DNA of 64,000 bases from Pseudomonadota bacterium. Lineage in GTDB: Bacteria; Pseudomonadota; Gammaproteobacteria; Burkholderiales; Burkholderiaceae_E. Position 1 is the first letter of the stretch. The number at the start of each line of letters is the position of its first letter. Where the stretch lies: positions 1 to 64,000 of the forward strand of contig CAUJHG010000022.1 of the NCBI GenBank assembly GCA_963204785.1, in the 5' to 3' direction. The notes under the pieces were generated by a model. That model did no database searches, had not been told where the DNA came from, and was given only the letters and a program-made list of their open reading frames with translations. The translations under genes and the position numbers were made by a program. Shown here piece by piece: positions 53,451 to 62,466 of the stretch.

Positions 53451-54471
53451 CCGTGCGGTGGAACTCGCCGGCCATGGCGCCGGCGGTGTACAACTCCTCG
53501 GGCGGGCTCTCCGCCGAGATCAGCAGCTTCACGCGCTGGTCGTAGAAGACGTCGACCAGCCAGACGAAGCGCCGTGCCTCCGAGGCCATCGCCGCACTCA
53601 TGCGCGGGACCCCGGAGAGGATCACGGTGTGGAAGCGCTGCGCGATCTCGAGGTAGTCGTTCTGCGAACGCGGCCCGCCGCACAGCGTGCGGAAGTCGAA
53701 CCAGACCACGCCCCCCGAGCGGCGCAGCGCGCGGATCTCACGGTTCTCGATCGACAGCGCGGGATCCTCGTCGTGCGCGCCGGCCAGTGACGCGAAGGCC
53801 GCGCGCAGTTCGGCATCGGTGGCGGCACTGGGCGGCGTCAGGTAGGCGCGCACCTGCTCCATCGTGCGCCGCCGGTAGTCGATCCCGGCATCGACGCTCA
53901 GCACGTCGAGGTTCGTCTTCAGCAGCGCGATCGCGGGCAGGACGCGGTCGCGATGCAGGCCTTCGGGGTAGAGGAGGTCCGGCTCGTAGTTGGACGTCAT
54001 CACGAAGGTGACGCCGTTGTCGAACAGCCCGCGCAGCAGGCGCTCGAGGATCATCGCGTCGGCGATGTCCGAGACGTGGAACTCGTCGAAGCAGACCAGC
54101 CGGTAGCGCCGGGCGAGGCGGCGCGCAACCTCGTCCAGCGGATTGGCCTGCCCCTTGAGGTCGTCGAGTTCGCGGTGCACGCTGCGCATGAACTCGTGGA
54201 AGTGCACGCGGGTCTTGCGCACCACCGGGACCGCGTCGTAGAAGCAGTCCATCAGGAAGCTCTTGCCGCGCCCGACTCCACCGTACATCCAGACGCCGCG
54301 CGGCACCTCCGGGCGGTTGATCAGCTTCTTGATCCGGTTGGAGCGGCGCGCCTTGAACGCGACCAGCTCCTCGTACATCCGCTGCAGCCTTTCGATCGCG
54401 GCGAGCTGGGCGGAGTCGGGCTGGTGGCCGCGCTCGGCAAGCGCCTGCGCATATGCCTGGGTGACGTCCAA
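53374..54471 (-). CDS. zapE: Cell division ATPase ZapE (AFG1 family)
   Basis: AAA-type ATPase that interacts with FtsZ and is related to mitochondrial Lace1/AFG1. 365 residues. Walker A MYGGVGRGKSFLMDCFYD at about 64-71, Walker B YRLVCFDEFHVSDIADAM, sensor region VTFVMTSNYEPDLLYPEGL, and C-terminal FRTLCGGPRSQNDYLEIAQRF. It follows lpd by 10 nt, so it ends the odhA-odhB-lpd transcript, an arrangement also seen in other betaproteobacteria. Confidence 0.94.
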   Translation of the reverse strand: MDVTQAYAQALAERGHQPDSAQLAAIERLQRMYEELVAFKARRSNRIKKLINRPEVPRGVWMYGGVGRGKSFLMDCFYDAVPVVRKTRVHFHEFMRSVHRELDDLKGQANPLDEVARRLARRYRLVCFDEFHVSDIADAMILERLLRGLFDNGVTFVMTSNYEPDLLYPEGLHRDRVLPAIALLKTNLDVLSVDAGIDYRRRTMEQVRAYLTPPSAATDAELRAAFASLAGAHDEDPALSIENREIRALRRSGGVVWFDFRTLCGGPRSQNDYLEIAQRFHTVILSGVPRMSAAMASEARRFVWLVDVFYDQRVKLLISAESPPEELYTAGAMAGEFHRTVSRLVEMQSREYLDAPRREPAASAA

Positions 54472-54481
54472 GTCGTGCGCC

Positions 54482-55915
54482 CTACATGTTCAGGGCGCGC
54501 TTGTCGCTCGCCGCCAGCGCAGCCTCGCGCACCACCTCGGACAGCGAGGGGTGCGGGTGGCAGACCCGGCCGATGTCCTCGGCCGAGGCGCGGAACTCCA
54601 TCGCGACCGCGGCCTCGGCGATCAGGTCCGAGGCGTTCGCCGACACGATGTGCACGCCGAGGATCTCGTCGGTCCTGGCATCCGCGAGGACCTTGACGAA
54701 GCCCTCCCCGAGGCCCATCCCGAGCGCGCGTCCGTTGGCGGCGAAGGGGAACTGCCCGGCCTTGTACGCGACGCCGTCGGCCTTCAACTGCTGCTCGGTG
54801 CGCCCGACCCAGGCGATCTCGGGCGAGGTGTAGACCACCCAGGGAATGCAGTTGTAGTCGATATGCGGTTTCTGCCCCGCGATCAGCTCGGCGACCATCA
54901 CGCCCTCGTCCTCGCCCTTGTGGGCGAGCATCGGCCCGCGCACCACGTCGCCGATCGCGTACACGCCGGGCAGCTTCGTGCGGCACTGGTCGTCGACCTC
55001 GATGAAGCCGCGTTCGTCGGTCGTCAGGCCCACGTTCTCCAGGCCCAGGCCCTCGGTGTTCGGCACCCGCCCCACGGAGACGATCAGCCGGTCGACCTCG
55101 AGGGTCTGCGCTGCGCCCTGGTCATCGGTCCAGCCGACGCTCACGCCCTTCTTCCCGCTGCGGACCTCGTCGATCTTCACCCCCAACCGGATGTCGAGTC
55201 CCTGCTTCGTGAAGATCTTGCGGCATTCCCTGGCAACCGCGTCGTCGCACGCGGCAAGGAAGGTCGGCAGGGCCTCGAGCACCGTCACCTTCGCGCCCAG
55301 GCGGCGCCACACCGAGCCCAGCTCCAGTCCGATCACGCCGGCGCCGATCACCCCGAGCCGCTTCGGGATGGAATCGAAGGCGAGCGCTCCCTCGTTGTCG
55401 CAGATCAGACGGTTGTCGACCGGGATTCCCGGCAGGTGACGCGCCTTCGAGCCGGTGGCGACGATCACGTTCCTCGCCTCCTCGAGTTCGACGCCGGCTT
55501 CGTTCTCGACCTCGATCCGCCAGAGCCCGTCGGCAGAGCCCGCGAAACGCCCGTGCCCCTGGAGCCAGGCGATCTTGTTCTTGCGGAACAGGAACTCGAT
55601 CCCCTTGGTCATCTTGCCGACGATCTGGTCCTTGCGGCCGAGCATCCTGCCCAGGTCGACGCTCACGCCATCCACCGCGATCCCGTGCTCTCCGAGGTGG
55701 TGCAGCGCCTTCTCGTATTCCTCGGACGAGGCGAGCAGTGCCTTGGACGGAATGCAGCCCACGTTCAGGCAGGTGCCGCCAAGGGCTCGCTCGCCCGCGG
55801 GGTTCCTCCACTTCTCGACGCAGGCGACCTTGAAGCCGAGCTGCGCGGCGCGGATGGCGGCGATGTAGCCTGCCGGACCCGCGCCGATCACGATGACGTC
55901 GTAGCGTTCAGCCAT
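54482..55915 (-). CDS. lpd: Dihydrolipoyl dehydrogenase (E3)
   Basis: FAD enzyme re-oxidising dihydrolipoyl groups with NAD. 477 residues. FAD fold [20 protein letters not shown], redox disulfide Cys49-Cys54 in [19 protein letters not shown] fold [21 protein letters not shown], and the C-terminal catalytic His in [17 protein letters not shown]. Third gene of the 2-oxoglutarate dehydrogenase operon, 20 nt after odhB. Confidence 0.96.
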   Translation of the reverse strand: MAERYDVIVIGAGPAGYIAAIRAAQLGFKVACVEKWRNPAGERALGGTCLNVGCIPSKALLASSEEYEKALHHLGEHGIAVDGVSVDLGRMLGRKDQIVGKMTKGIEFLFRKNKIAWLQGHGRFAGSADGLWRIEVENEAGVELEEARNVIVATGSKARHLPGIPVDNRLICDNEGALAFDSIPKRLGVIGAGVIGLELGSVWRRLGAKVTVLEALPTFLAACDDAVARECRKIFTKQGLDIRLGVKIDEVRSGKKGVSVGWTDDQGAAQTLEVDRLIVSVGRVPNTEGLGLENVGLTTDERGFIEVDDQCRTKLPGVYAIGDVVRGPMLAHKGEDEGVMVAELIAGQKPHIDYNCIPWVVYTSPEIAWVGRTEQQLKADGVAYKAGQFPFAANGRALGMGLGEGFVKVLADARTDEILGVHIVSANASDLIAEAAVAMEFRASAEDIGRVCHPHPSLSEVVREAALAASDKRALNM

Positions 55916-55935
55916 GTCTTGCTCCCGGTGCCAGG

Positions 55936-57237
55936 TCAGAGATCGAGCAGGAGGCGCGACGGATCCTCGAGCGCGTCCTTGACCGAGACGAGGAACAGCA
56001 CCGCCTCGCGCCCGTCGATGATCCGGTGGTCGTACGACAGCGCCAGGTAGTTCATCGGACGGATCACGATCTGGCCGTTCTCCACCACCGCGCGCTCCTT
56101 GGTCGCGTGCACGCCCAGGATTGCCGACTGCGGCGGGTTGATTATCGGCGTCGACAGCATCGAGCCGAACACCCCGCCGTTGGAGATCGAGAAGGTGCCG
56201 CCGGTGAGCTCCTCGAGGCCCAGCTTGCCTTCGCCGGCGCGGCGACCGTAGTCCGCGATCTGCTTCTCGATCTGCGCGAAGGTGAGCTGGTCCGCGTTGC
56301 GAACCACCGGTACCACCAGCCCGCGCGGCGAGCCGACCGCCACGCCGATGTCGAAGTAGCCGTGGTAGACGATGTCGGTGCCGTCGACCGAGGCGTTGAC
56401 CATCGGGAACTTCTTCAGCGCGTGCACCACGGCCTTCACGAAGAAGGACATGAAGCCCAGCCGCACGCCGTGCTCCTTCTCGAAGCGATCCTGGTACTTC
56501 CTGCGCAGATCCATCACCGGCTGCATGTTCACTTCGTTGAACGTGGTGAGGATCGCGTTGGTCGCCTGCGACTGCAGCAGCCGCTCGGCGACGCGCTGGC
56601 GCAGCCGCGACATCGCCACCCGCTGCTCGGGACGGCCCTCGAGCAGCGCCGCGGCGTCCAGCGGCGGGCGCACCTGCGGCAGCGAACTGGCCGGCGCCGC
56701 GACCATCGGCGTCGCCGGTGCAGGCGCCGGGGTCGGCGCCGGCGTCGCTGCGCGCGCCGCGGCGGACTCGATCGCCCCGAGCACGTCACCCTTGGTGATG
56801 CGCCCGTCGCGCCCGGTGCCGCTCACCTCGGCAGTGCCCAGGCTGTGCTCGGTCATCAGCTTCGCGGCTGCCGGCATCGCCACGTCGCCCTTCAGGCCCG
56901 AAGGCGCCGGTGCGGGCGCCGCCTGCGAGCCCGGCGCAGGAACTTCCGGCGCGGGCGCCGCTGCCGCGGCAGGCGCGGCGACCGCCCCTGCCGCAGCCTC
57001 GGTGTCGATGATCGCGATGACTTCCCCGGCGACCACCGTGGCGCCATCGTCCTTGAGCACCTGCGTGAGCACCCCGGCGCCGGGCGCGGGAAGCTCGAGC
57101 ACCACCTTGTCGGTCTCGATGTCGATCAGGTTCTCGTCCCGGGCGACCGCATCGCCCGGCTTCCTGTGCCACTGCAGCAGCGTCGCCTCGGCGACCGACT
57201 CGGACAGTTGCGGCACCTTCACTTCGATCAAAGCCAT
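55936..57237 (-). CDS. odhB: 2-oxoglutarate dehydrogenase E2, dihydrolipoyl succinyltransferase
   Basis: Core of the 2-oxoglutarate dehydrogenase complex. 433 residues. One lipoyl domain with lipoyl-lysine Lys44 in [16 protein letters not shown], an Ala/Pro linker, a peripheral-subunit-binding domain ([21 protein letters not shown]), a second Ala/Pro linker, and the catalytic domain ending [18 protein letters not shown] with the active-site His and Asp. One lipoyl domain fits OdhB/SucB. A stem-loop lies between odhA and this gene. Confidence 0.96.
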   Translation of the reverse strand: MALIEVKVPQLSESVAEATLLQWHRKPGDAVARDENLIDIETDKVVLELPAPGAGVLTQVLKDDGATVVAGEVIAIIDTEAAAGAVAAPAAAAAPAPEVPAPGSQAAPAPAPSGLKGDVAMPAAAKLMTEHSLGTAEVSGTGRDGRITKGDVLGAIESAAARAATPAPTPAPAPATPMVAAPASSLPQVRPPLDAAALLEGRPEQRVAMSRLRQRVAERLLQSQATNAILTTFNEVNMQPVMDLRRKYQDRFEKEHGVRLGFMSFFVKAVVHALKKFPMVNASVDGTDIVYHGYFDIGVAVGSPRGLVVPVVRNADQLTFAQIEKQIADYGRRAGEGKLGLEELTGGTFSISNGGVFGSMLSTPIINPPQSAILGVHATKERAVVENGQIVIRPMNYLALSYDHRIIDGREAVLFLVSVKDALEDPSRLLLDL

Positions 57238-57264
57238 CTGTTGCTCCGGATCCCTGGTCTGGAT

Positions 57265-57297
57265 CGGTCCGGCGGGCGCAGGCGCCTTGCCGGACCG
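57265..57297 (-). other. Stem-loop between odhA and odhB
   Basis: CGGTCCGGC (57265-57273) pairs with GCCGGACCG (57289-57297) around a 15-nt loop in the 79-nt gap. No T-run. It could adjust E1:E2 mRNA ratio by processing or partial termination; this is inference. Confidence 0.5.
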
Positions 57298-57316
57298 GAA
57301 TGTGCGTGCCGGCCGC

Positions 57317-60181
57317 TCAGGCCTTCTTCGCCCGCGTGGCGCGCGGCGTCTCGCCGAACGCCGAGGCGATCAGCTCCTTCTGCTGCGCGTAGTGCTTGTC
57401 GTAGTAGCCCACCGCGGGCGAGGCCGACGGCGCGCGACCGCTGTAGGAGAGGCGCTGCCCCTCGCGCAGCGCCTCGCCGATGTGGTGCTGCGCGTAGAAC
57501 CAGGCGCCCTGGTTCTGCGGCTCGTCCTGGCACCAGACCACCTGCGTTGCGTGCGGATACTTCTTCAGCTCCGCTTCGAAGGCCTTGTGCGGGAACGGGT
57601 AGAGCTGCTCGATGCGCACCAGCGCGACGTCGGCGAGCTCACGCTCCCGGCGCGCCAGAAGCAGGTCGTAGTACACCTTGCCGGTGCAGACGACGAGCCG
57701 GCGGACCTTCTTCGTGTCGATGCGCGGATCGGTCTCGCCGATCACGGTCTGGAAGCCGCCCTTGGAGAGCTCGTCGAGGGTGGACACCGCCTCCTTGTTC
57801 CGCAGCAGCGACTTGGGCGTCATGATCACCAGCGGCTTGCGGAACAGCCGGATCATCTGCCTGCGCAGCAGATGGAAGATCTGCGCCGGAGTCGTCGGCT
57901 GGCAGACCTGCATGTTGTGCTCGGCGCACAACTGGAGGAAACGCTCGATGCGCGCCGACGAGTGCTCGGGGCCCTGCCCCTCGTAGCCATGCGGCAGCAT
58001 CAGGGTGAGGCCGCAGACGCGCCCCCACTTGGTCTCGCCCGAGGAGATGAACTGGTCGATCACCACCTGCGCGCCGTTGACGAAGTCGCCGAACTGCGCC
58101 TCCCAGATCACCAGCGTGTTCGGCTCGGCAGTGGCGTAGCCGTACTCGAAGCCCAGCACCGCCTCTTCGGACAGCACCGAGTCGATCACGGTGAACTGCC
58201 CCTGGTTGTCGGCCACGTGCTGCAGCGGGATGTGGCTGCCGGCATCCCAGCGCTCGCGGTTCTGCTCGTGCAGCACCGCGTGCCGGTGGGTGAAGGTGCC
58301 GCGACCGGAATCCTGTCCCGACAGGCGCACCCCGAAACCGGAGGCCAGCAGCGTCGCGAAGGCCAGGTGCTCGCCCATGCCCCAGTCGAGCGGATGCTCG
58401 CCGGCGACCATCGCCCGCCGGTCGGCCACCACCTTCTGCACCAGCGGGTGCAGCCGGAAACCCTCGGGGACCGTGGTGATCCGCTCGCCGATGCGCCGCA
58501 GTTCGGTCTTGGGCACCGTGGTGTCGGCCGCGTCGGTCCAGCGCCGGTTCAGGAAGGGCATCCAGTCGACCGCGAACTTGCCCTTGAAGTTCGACAGCAC
58601 CGGGTCGACGGTGTGACGGCCCTCGTCCATCGCGGCCCGGAAGCGCTGGACCAGTTCGTCGCCGTACTCCGGCGTGACCACTCCCTGCGTCGCGAGCCGG
58701 TCGGCGTACAGCTTTCGCGTGCCGGGGTGCTGTCCGATCTTCTTGTACATCAGCGGCTGCGTGACCGCGGGAGTGTCCTGCTCGTTGTGCCCCAGCCTGC
58801 GGAAGCAGACGATGTCGAGCACGATGTCCTTCTTGAACTCCTGGCGGAAGTCCAGCGCGATCTGCGTCGCGAACACCACCGCCTCGGGGTCGTCGCCGTT
58901 CACGTGCAGCACCGGCGCCTCGATCATCTTCACCACGTCCGAGCAGTAGGTGGTCGAACGGGTGTCCCGCGGATCCGAGGTGGTGAAGCCGATCTGGTTG
59001 TTGATGACGATGTGCACCGTGCCGAAGGTGCCGTAGCCGCGCGTCTGCGCGAGGTTGAGCGTCTCCATCACCACGCCCTGCCCCGCGAAGGCCGCGTCCC
59101 CGTGCACCAGCACCGGCAGCACCTCGCTGCCGTCGCGGTCGCCGCGCCGATCCATCCGCGCCTTGCACGAGCCCTCGATCACCGGGTTGACGATCTCCAG
59201 GTGCGAGGGATTGAAGGCCAGCGACAGGTGGACCGGCCCGCCCGGGGTGGAGACGTCGCTCGAGAAGCCCTGGTGGTACTTGACGTCGCCGGAGGGCAGG
59301 TCGTCGGCGTGCTGCCCCTCGAATTCGGCGAACAGGTCCCGGGGCATCTTGCCCAGCGTGTTCACCAGCACGTTCAGGCGACCGCGGTGCGCCATCCCGA
59401 TCACGATCTCCTGCAGCCCCTGCTCGCCGGCGCGCTGGATCAGCTCGTCCATCGCGGCGATGAAACTCTCGCCGCCCTCGAGCGAGAAGCGCTTCTGGCC
59501 GACGAAGCGGGTGTGCAGATATTTCTCGAGCCCCTCGGCCGCGGTCAGGCGGTCGAGGATGCGCTTGCGCTTGGCGGGCTCGAACGCCGGGCGCGAGCGC
59601 GTGCTCTCGAGCCGCTCCTGCAGCCAGCGCTTCTGCGCCTGGTCGGAGATGTACATGAACTCCGCACCGATGGTGCCGCAGTAGGTTTCGCGCAAGGCCT
59701 GCAGGATGTCGCGCAGCGGCGCCTGCTCGAAGCCGAAGTAGGTGTTCGCCGCCGAGTAGATGTTGGCGTGATCGCCCTCGGTGAAGTCGTAGAACGCGGG
59801 CTCGAGTTCGGGGATCGCCGGACGCTCCTGCCGCTTGAGCGGATCGAGATCGGCCCAGCGCGCCCCGAGGATCCGGTAGGCCGCGACGAGTTGCTGAACG
59901 TAGACCTGCTTGCGCGCAGTGGTGGCGTCCCCGCCCATGAGCCGCGGAGCGAGCGTCCCCTCACGGGCGCGCTCGGCAAACGACTGGACGATGGGCGCAT
60001 GCGCGATGTCGCGCGTCTGGGGGTTGCCGTCGGCAGCGGGCACCGCCTGCAGGCTGTCGAACCAGGCCCGCCACTGTTCGGAGACCGATCCGGGGTTGTG
60101 GAGGTAGCTCTCGTACAGTTCCTCGACGTACGGCGCGTTGCCGCCGAACAGGTACGAGTTCGACAGGAAGGCTCTCATCAT
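57317..60181 (-). CDS. odhA: 2-oxoglutarate dehydrogenase E1
   Basis: Thiamin-diphosphate enzyme decarboxylating 2-oxoglutarate and succinylating the E2 lipoyl arm. 954 residues. N-terminal motif [25 protein letters not shown], ThDP/active region [34 protein letters not shown] and VVDIVCF-like [12 protein letters not shown]-terminal transketolase half with [24 protein letters not shown] and [21 protein letters not shown]. Start ATG 60181 (MMRAF) with AAAGGTGAAG upstream. Synonym sucA. Divergent from the KorC-like gene across a 464-nt gap. Confidence 0.97.
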   Translation of the reverse strand: MMRAFLSNSYLFGGNAPYVEELYESYLHNPGSVSEQWRAWFDSLQAVPAADGNPQTRDIAHAPIVQSFAERAREGTLAPRLMGGDATTARKQVYVQQLVAAYRILGARWADLDPLKRQERPAIPELEPAFYDFTEGDHANIYSAANTYFGFEQAPLRDILQALRETYCGTIGAEFMYISDQAQKRWLQERLESTRSRPAFEPAKRKRILDRLTAAEGLEKYLHTRFVGQKRFSLEGGESFIAAMDELIQRAGEQGLQEIVIGMAHRGRLNVLVNTLGKMPRDLFAEFEGQHADDLPSGDVKYHQGFSSDVSTPGGPVHLSLAFNPSHLEIVNPVIEGSCKARMDRRGDRDGSEVLPVLVHGDAAFAGQGVVMETLNLAQTRGYGTFGTVHIVINNQIGFTTSDPRDTRSTTYCSDVVKMIEAPVLHVNGDDPEAVVFATQIALDFRQEFKKDIVLDIVCFRRLGHNEQDTPAVTQPLMYKKIGQHPGTRKLYADRLATQGVVTPEYGDELVQRFRAAMDEGRHTVDPVLSNFKGKFAVDWMPFLNRRWTDAADTTVPKTELRRIGERITTVPEGFRLHPLVQKVVADRRAMVAGEHPLDWGMGEHLAFATLLASGFGVRLSGQDSGRGTFTHRHAVLHEQNRERWDAGSHIPLQHVADNQGQFTVIDSVLSEEAVLGFEYGYATAEPNTLVIWEAQFGDFVNGAQVVIDQFISSGETKWGRVCGLTLMLPHGYEGQGPEHSSARIERFLQLCAEHNMQVCQPTTPAQIFHLLRRQMIRLFRKPLVIMTPKSLLRNKEAVSTLDELSKGGFQTVIGETDPRIDTKKVRRLVVCTGKVYYDLLLARRERELADVALVRIEQLYPFPHKAFEAELKKYPHATQVVWCQDEPQNQGAWFYAQHHIGEALREGQRLSYSGRAPSASPAVGYYDKHYAQQKELIASAFGETPRATRAKKA

Positions 60182-60645
60182 GGCACTTCACCTTTCGGAA
60201 CGAGTTTCTCGTCAAAGATGCTCGGCGTCCGGGAAGTGCGGTCGCCGACCGGCCTGCGCTCCGGCTTCCGGGGGCGTGGCTCGGGTCCTGCGGTGATGGG
60301 TTCTGGTCAGGGCATAGGCAGGCTTTGGCGAACTGCGAAAGCATAGCATCGGCAGGCCTTCCCCGCCGCGCAAGACCCTGCCGCGAGCGGCGCCGCGCAC
60401 CGCGATTCCGGGGCGCCGGCGCCGTCGCGACGAGCACACGATGCCGACTTCGTGCACACCGCCTGCGCGGACCCCTCGACCTCCTGTCGGCGCCTTGACG
60501 AAAACGGCACGGAAACACCCTTTCCGTCGTCAGGCCTGGCTTCTCCGGGCGAAGCGCTCGCGCTAGACTGCCCGCACCGTCGTCGACCCGACGCACCCCT
60601 GCTCGCGCGGGCGCGTTCAGGCGGGCGCGTTCCGGAGGAAATCCC
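60182..60645. other. 464-nt divergent control region between odhA and the korC-like gene
   Basis: No convincing gene. A TATGCT on the minus strand (60345-60340) and TAGACT on the plus strand (60564-60569) could be -10 elements, both without consensus -35. GGCGCCGGCGCC (60412-60423) is a perfect 12-bp palindrome near the middle. A 12-bp tandem repeat lies at the korC end. This is the longest gene-free stretch in the window and presumably carries control of both 2-oxoacid systems. Confidence 0.45.
60607..60632 (+). repeat. Tandem 12-bp repeat before the korC-like gene
   Basis: GCGGGCGCGTTC occurs at 60607-60618 and again at 60621-60632 (14-nt period), ending 1 nt before the GGAGGA ribosome-binding site (60634-60639) of the gene that starts at TTG 60646. 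It could be a regulator-binding pair or a leader RNA element. Confidence 0.55.
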
Positions 60646-62466
60646 TTGCAGCCTACCGATATCCGCAATCCCGACTACTTCCACAAGGTCGTCGATTGCC
60701 AATGGGCCTGCCCGGCCCACACCCCGGTTCCCGAGTACATCCGGCTGATCGCCGCGGGGCGCTACAGCGACGCCTACATGGTGAACTGGACCGCCAACGT
60801 CTTCCCCGGCATCCTGGGCCGCACCTGTGACCGGCCCTGCGAGCCCGCCTGCCGGCGCGCCCGTGTCGAGGAAGCCCAGATGCAGCGTCCGGAGCCGGTC
60901 GCGATCTGCCGCCTCAAGCGGGTTGCCGCCGACTTCAAGGACGACGTCACCGCGCGAATGCCCCGCCCGGCGCCGAAGCGCAACGGCAGGCGCATTGCCT
61001 GCGTGGGCGCCGGACCGGCCTCGCTGACGGTCGCGCGTGACCTCGCTCCACTGGGCTACGAGGTCACCGTCTTCGACCAGGAGCCGAAGGCCGGCGGGTT
61101 CATCCGCACCCAGATCCCGCGCTTTCGCCTGCCCGAGGAAGTGGTCGACGAGGAAACCGGCTACATCTTCGATCTCGGCGTGGAATTCCGCGGCGGCGTG
61201 CGGATCGACTCGATGAAGACCCTGCTGGCGCAGGGCTACGATGCGGTCTTCGTCGGCTCCGGCGCGCCTCGCGGCCGCGACCTGGACATCCCGGGGCGCA
61301 AGGAGGCTGCGGCGCACATCCACATCGGAATCGACTGGCTCGCGTCGGTGTCCTTCGGGCACATCACCTCGATCCCGAAGCGGGTGATCGTGCTGGGCGG
61401 AGGCAACACCGCGATGGACTGCTGCCGCACCTCCAGGCGCCTGGGCGGCGAGGACGTCAAGGTCATCGTGCGCTCCGGCTTCGACGAGATGAAGGCCTCG
61501 CCCTGGGAGAAGGAGGACGCGATCCACGAGGGCATCCCGATCCTCAACTACATGGTGCCCAGGAGCTTCGAGCACGAGAACGGCAGGCTCACGGGAATGA
61601 CCTTCGAGAAGGTCAAGGCGGTCTACGACGAGAACGGACGCCGCAGCCTGATTCCGACCGGCGAGCCCGACGAACTGGTGCCCTGCGACCACGTCCTGAT
61701 CGCGGTCGGCCAGGAAAACGCCTTCCCCTGGATCGAGCGCGACTGCGGCATCCAGTTCGACAAGTGGAACATGCCGGTGCTCGACGCCACGACCTTCCAG
61801 TCCACGCGGTCGAACGTCTTCTTCGGCGGCGATGCCGCGCTGGGCCCGAAGAACATCATCTGGGCGGTCGCGCACGGCCACGATGCGGCCGTCTCCATCG
61901 ACAAGTTCCTGAACGGCGAGGACCTGCGCGAGCGCCCCGCCCCCGGGGTGAACCTCGCGTCCCAGAAGATGGGCATCCACGAGTGGAGCTACGACAACGA
62001 GATCATGCCCGAGGCCCGTCACAAGGTGCCCTGGCGTGACATCAACCAGTCGCTGCGCAACATCAAGATCGAGGTCGAACTCGGCTTCGATGCCGCCACC
62101 GCCTGGAAGGAGGCGCAGCGCTGCCTGAACTGCGACGTGCAGACGGTGTTCAGCGAGAACCTGTGCATCGAGTGCGACGCCTGCGTCGACATCTGTCCGA
62201 TGGACTGCATCACCTTCACCGAAAACGGCGAGGAGGCCGACCTGCGCACGCGCCTGCGCGCTCCCTCGACCAACCTCGAGCAGGCGCTGTACGTGTCCGA
62301 CACGGTCAAGACCGGACGCGTCATGGTCAAGGACGAGGACGTCTGCCTGCACTGCGGCCTCTGCGCCGAACGCTGCCCCACCGGCGCCTGGGACATGCAG
62401 AAGTACCTGATCACGATGACCCATGCCGGCCCAGGTTGCCGCACACCGCAGCGGGAGGCTGCATGA
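60646..62466 (+). CDS. KorC-like FAD/Fe-S NAD(P) oxidoreductase (glutamate-synthase small-subunit type)
   Basis: 606 residues from TTG 60646, set by GGAGGA 6 nt upstream. N-terminal Fe-S domain of the GltD type (DCQWACPAHTPVPEYI, GRTCDRPCEPACRRAR), FAD fold CVGAGPASLTVARDLAPLGY, NAD(P) fold VIVLGGGNTAMDCCR, then a C-terminal two-cluster ferredoxin (CIECDACVDICPMDC and CLHCGLCAERCPTGAW). Such proteins pass electrons between ferredoxin clusters and NAD(P). Its stop overlaps the next gene, a 2-oxoacid oxidoreductase alpha subunit, matching the KorC partner of the 2-oxoglutarate:NADP oxidoreductase known from the betaproteobacterium Azoarcus evansii. Confidence 0.85.
   Translation: MQPTDIRNPDYFHKVVDCQWACPAHTPVPEYIRLIAAGRYSDAYMVNWTANVFPGILGRTCDRPCEPACRRARVEEAQMQRPEPVAICRLKRVAADFKDDVTARMPRPAPKRNGRRIACVGAGPASLTVARDLAPLGYEVTVFDQEPKAGGFIRTQIPRFRLPEEVVDEETGYIFDLGVEFRGGVRIDSMKTLLAQGYDAVFVGSGAPRGRDLDIPGRKEAAAHIHIGIDWLASVSFGHITSIPKRVIVLGGGNTAMDCCRTSRRLGGEDVKVIVRSGFDEMKASPWEKEDAIHEGIPILNYMVPRSFEHENGRLTGMTFEKVKAVYDENGRRSLIPTGEPDELVPCDHVLIAVGQENAFPWIERDCGIQFDKWNMPVLDATTFQSTRSNVFFGGDAALGPKNIIWAVAHGHDAAVSIDKFLNGEDLRERPAPGVNLASQKMGIHEWSYDNEIMPEARHKVPWRDINQSLRNIKIEVELGFDAATAWKEAQRCLNCDVQTVFSENLCIECDACVDICPMDCITFTENGEEADLRTRLRAPSTNLEQALYVSDTVKTGRVMVKDEDVCLHCGLCAERCPTGAWDMQKYLITMTHAGPGCRTPQREAA

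Noticed and set aside
56372-60346. A 1324-codon open frame antisense to odhA and odhB
   Set aside because: Same GC effect; the sense strand encodes full-length E1 and E2 with all catalytic motifs.
60212-60457. 81-codon minus-strand frame in the odhA-korC gap
   Set aside because: Arg-rich, no ribosome-binding site, no recognisable domain; it would lie in the odhA promoter region.
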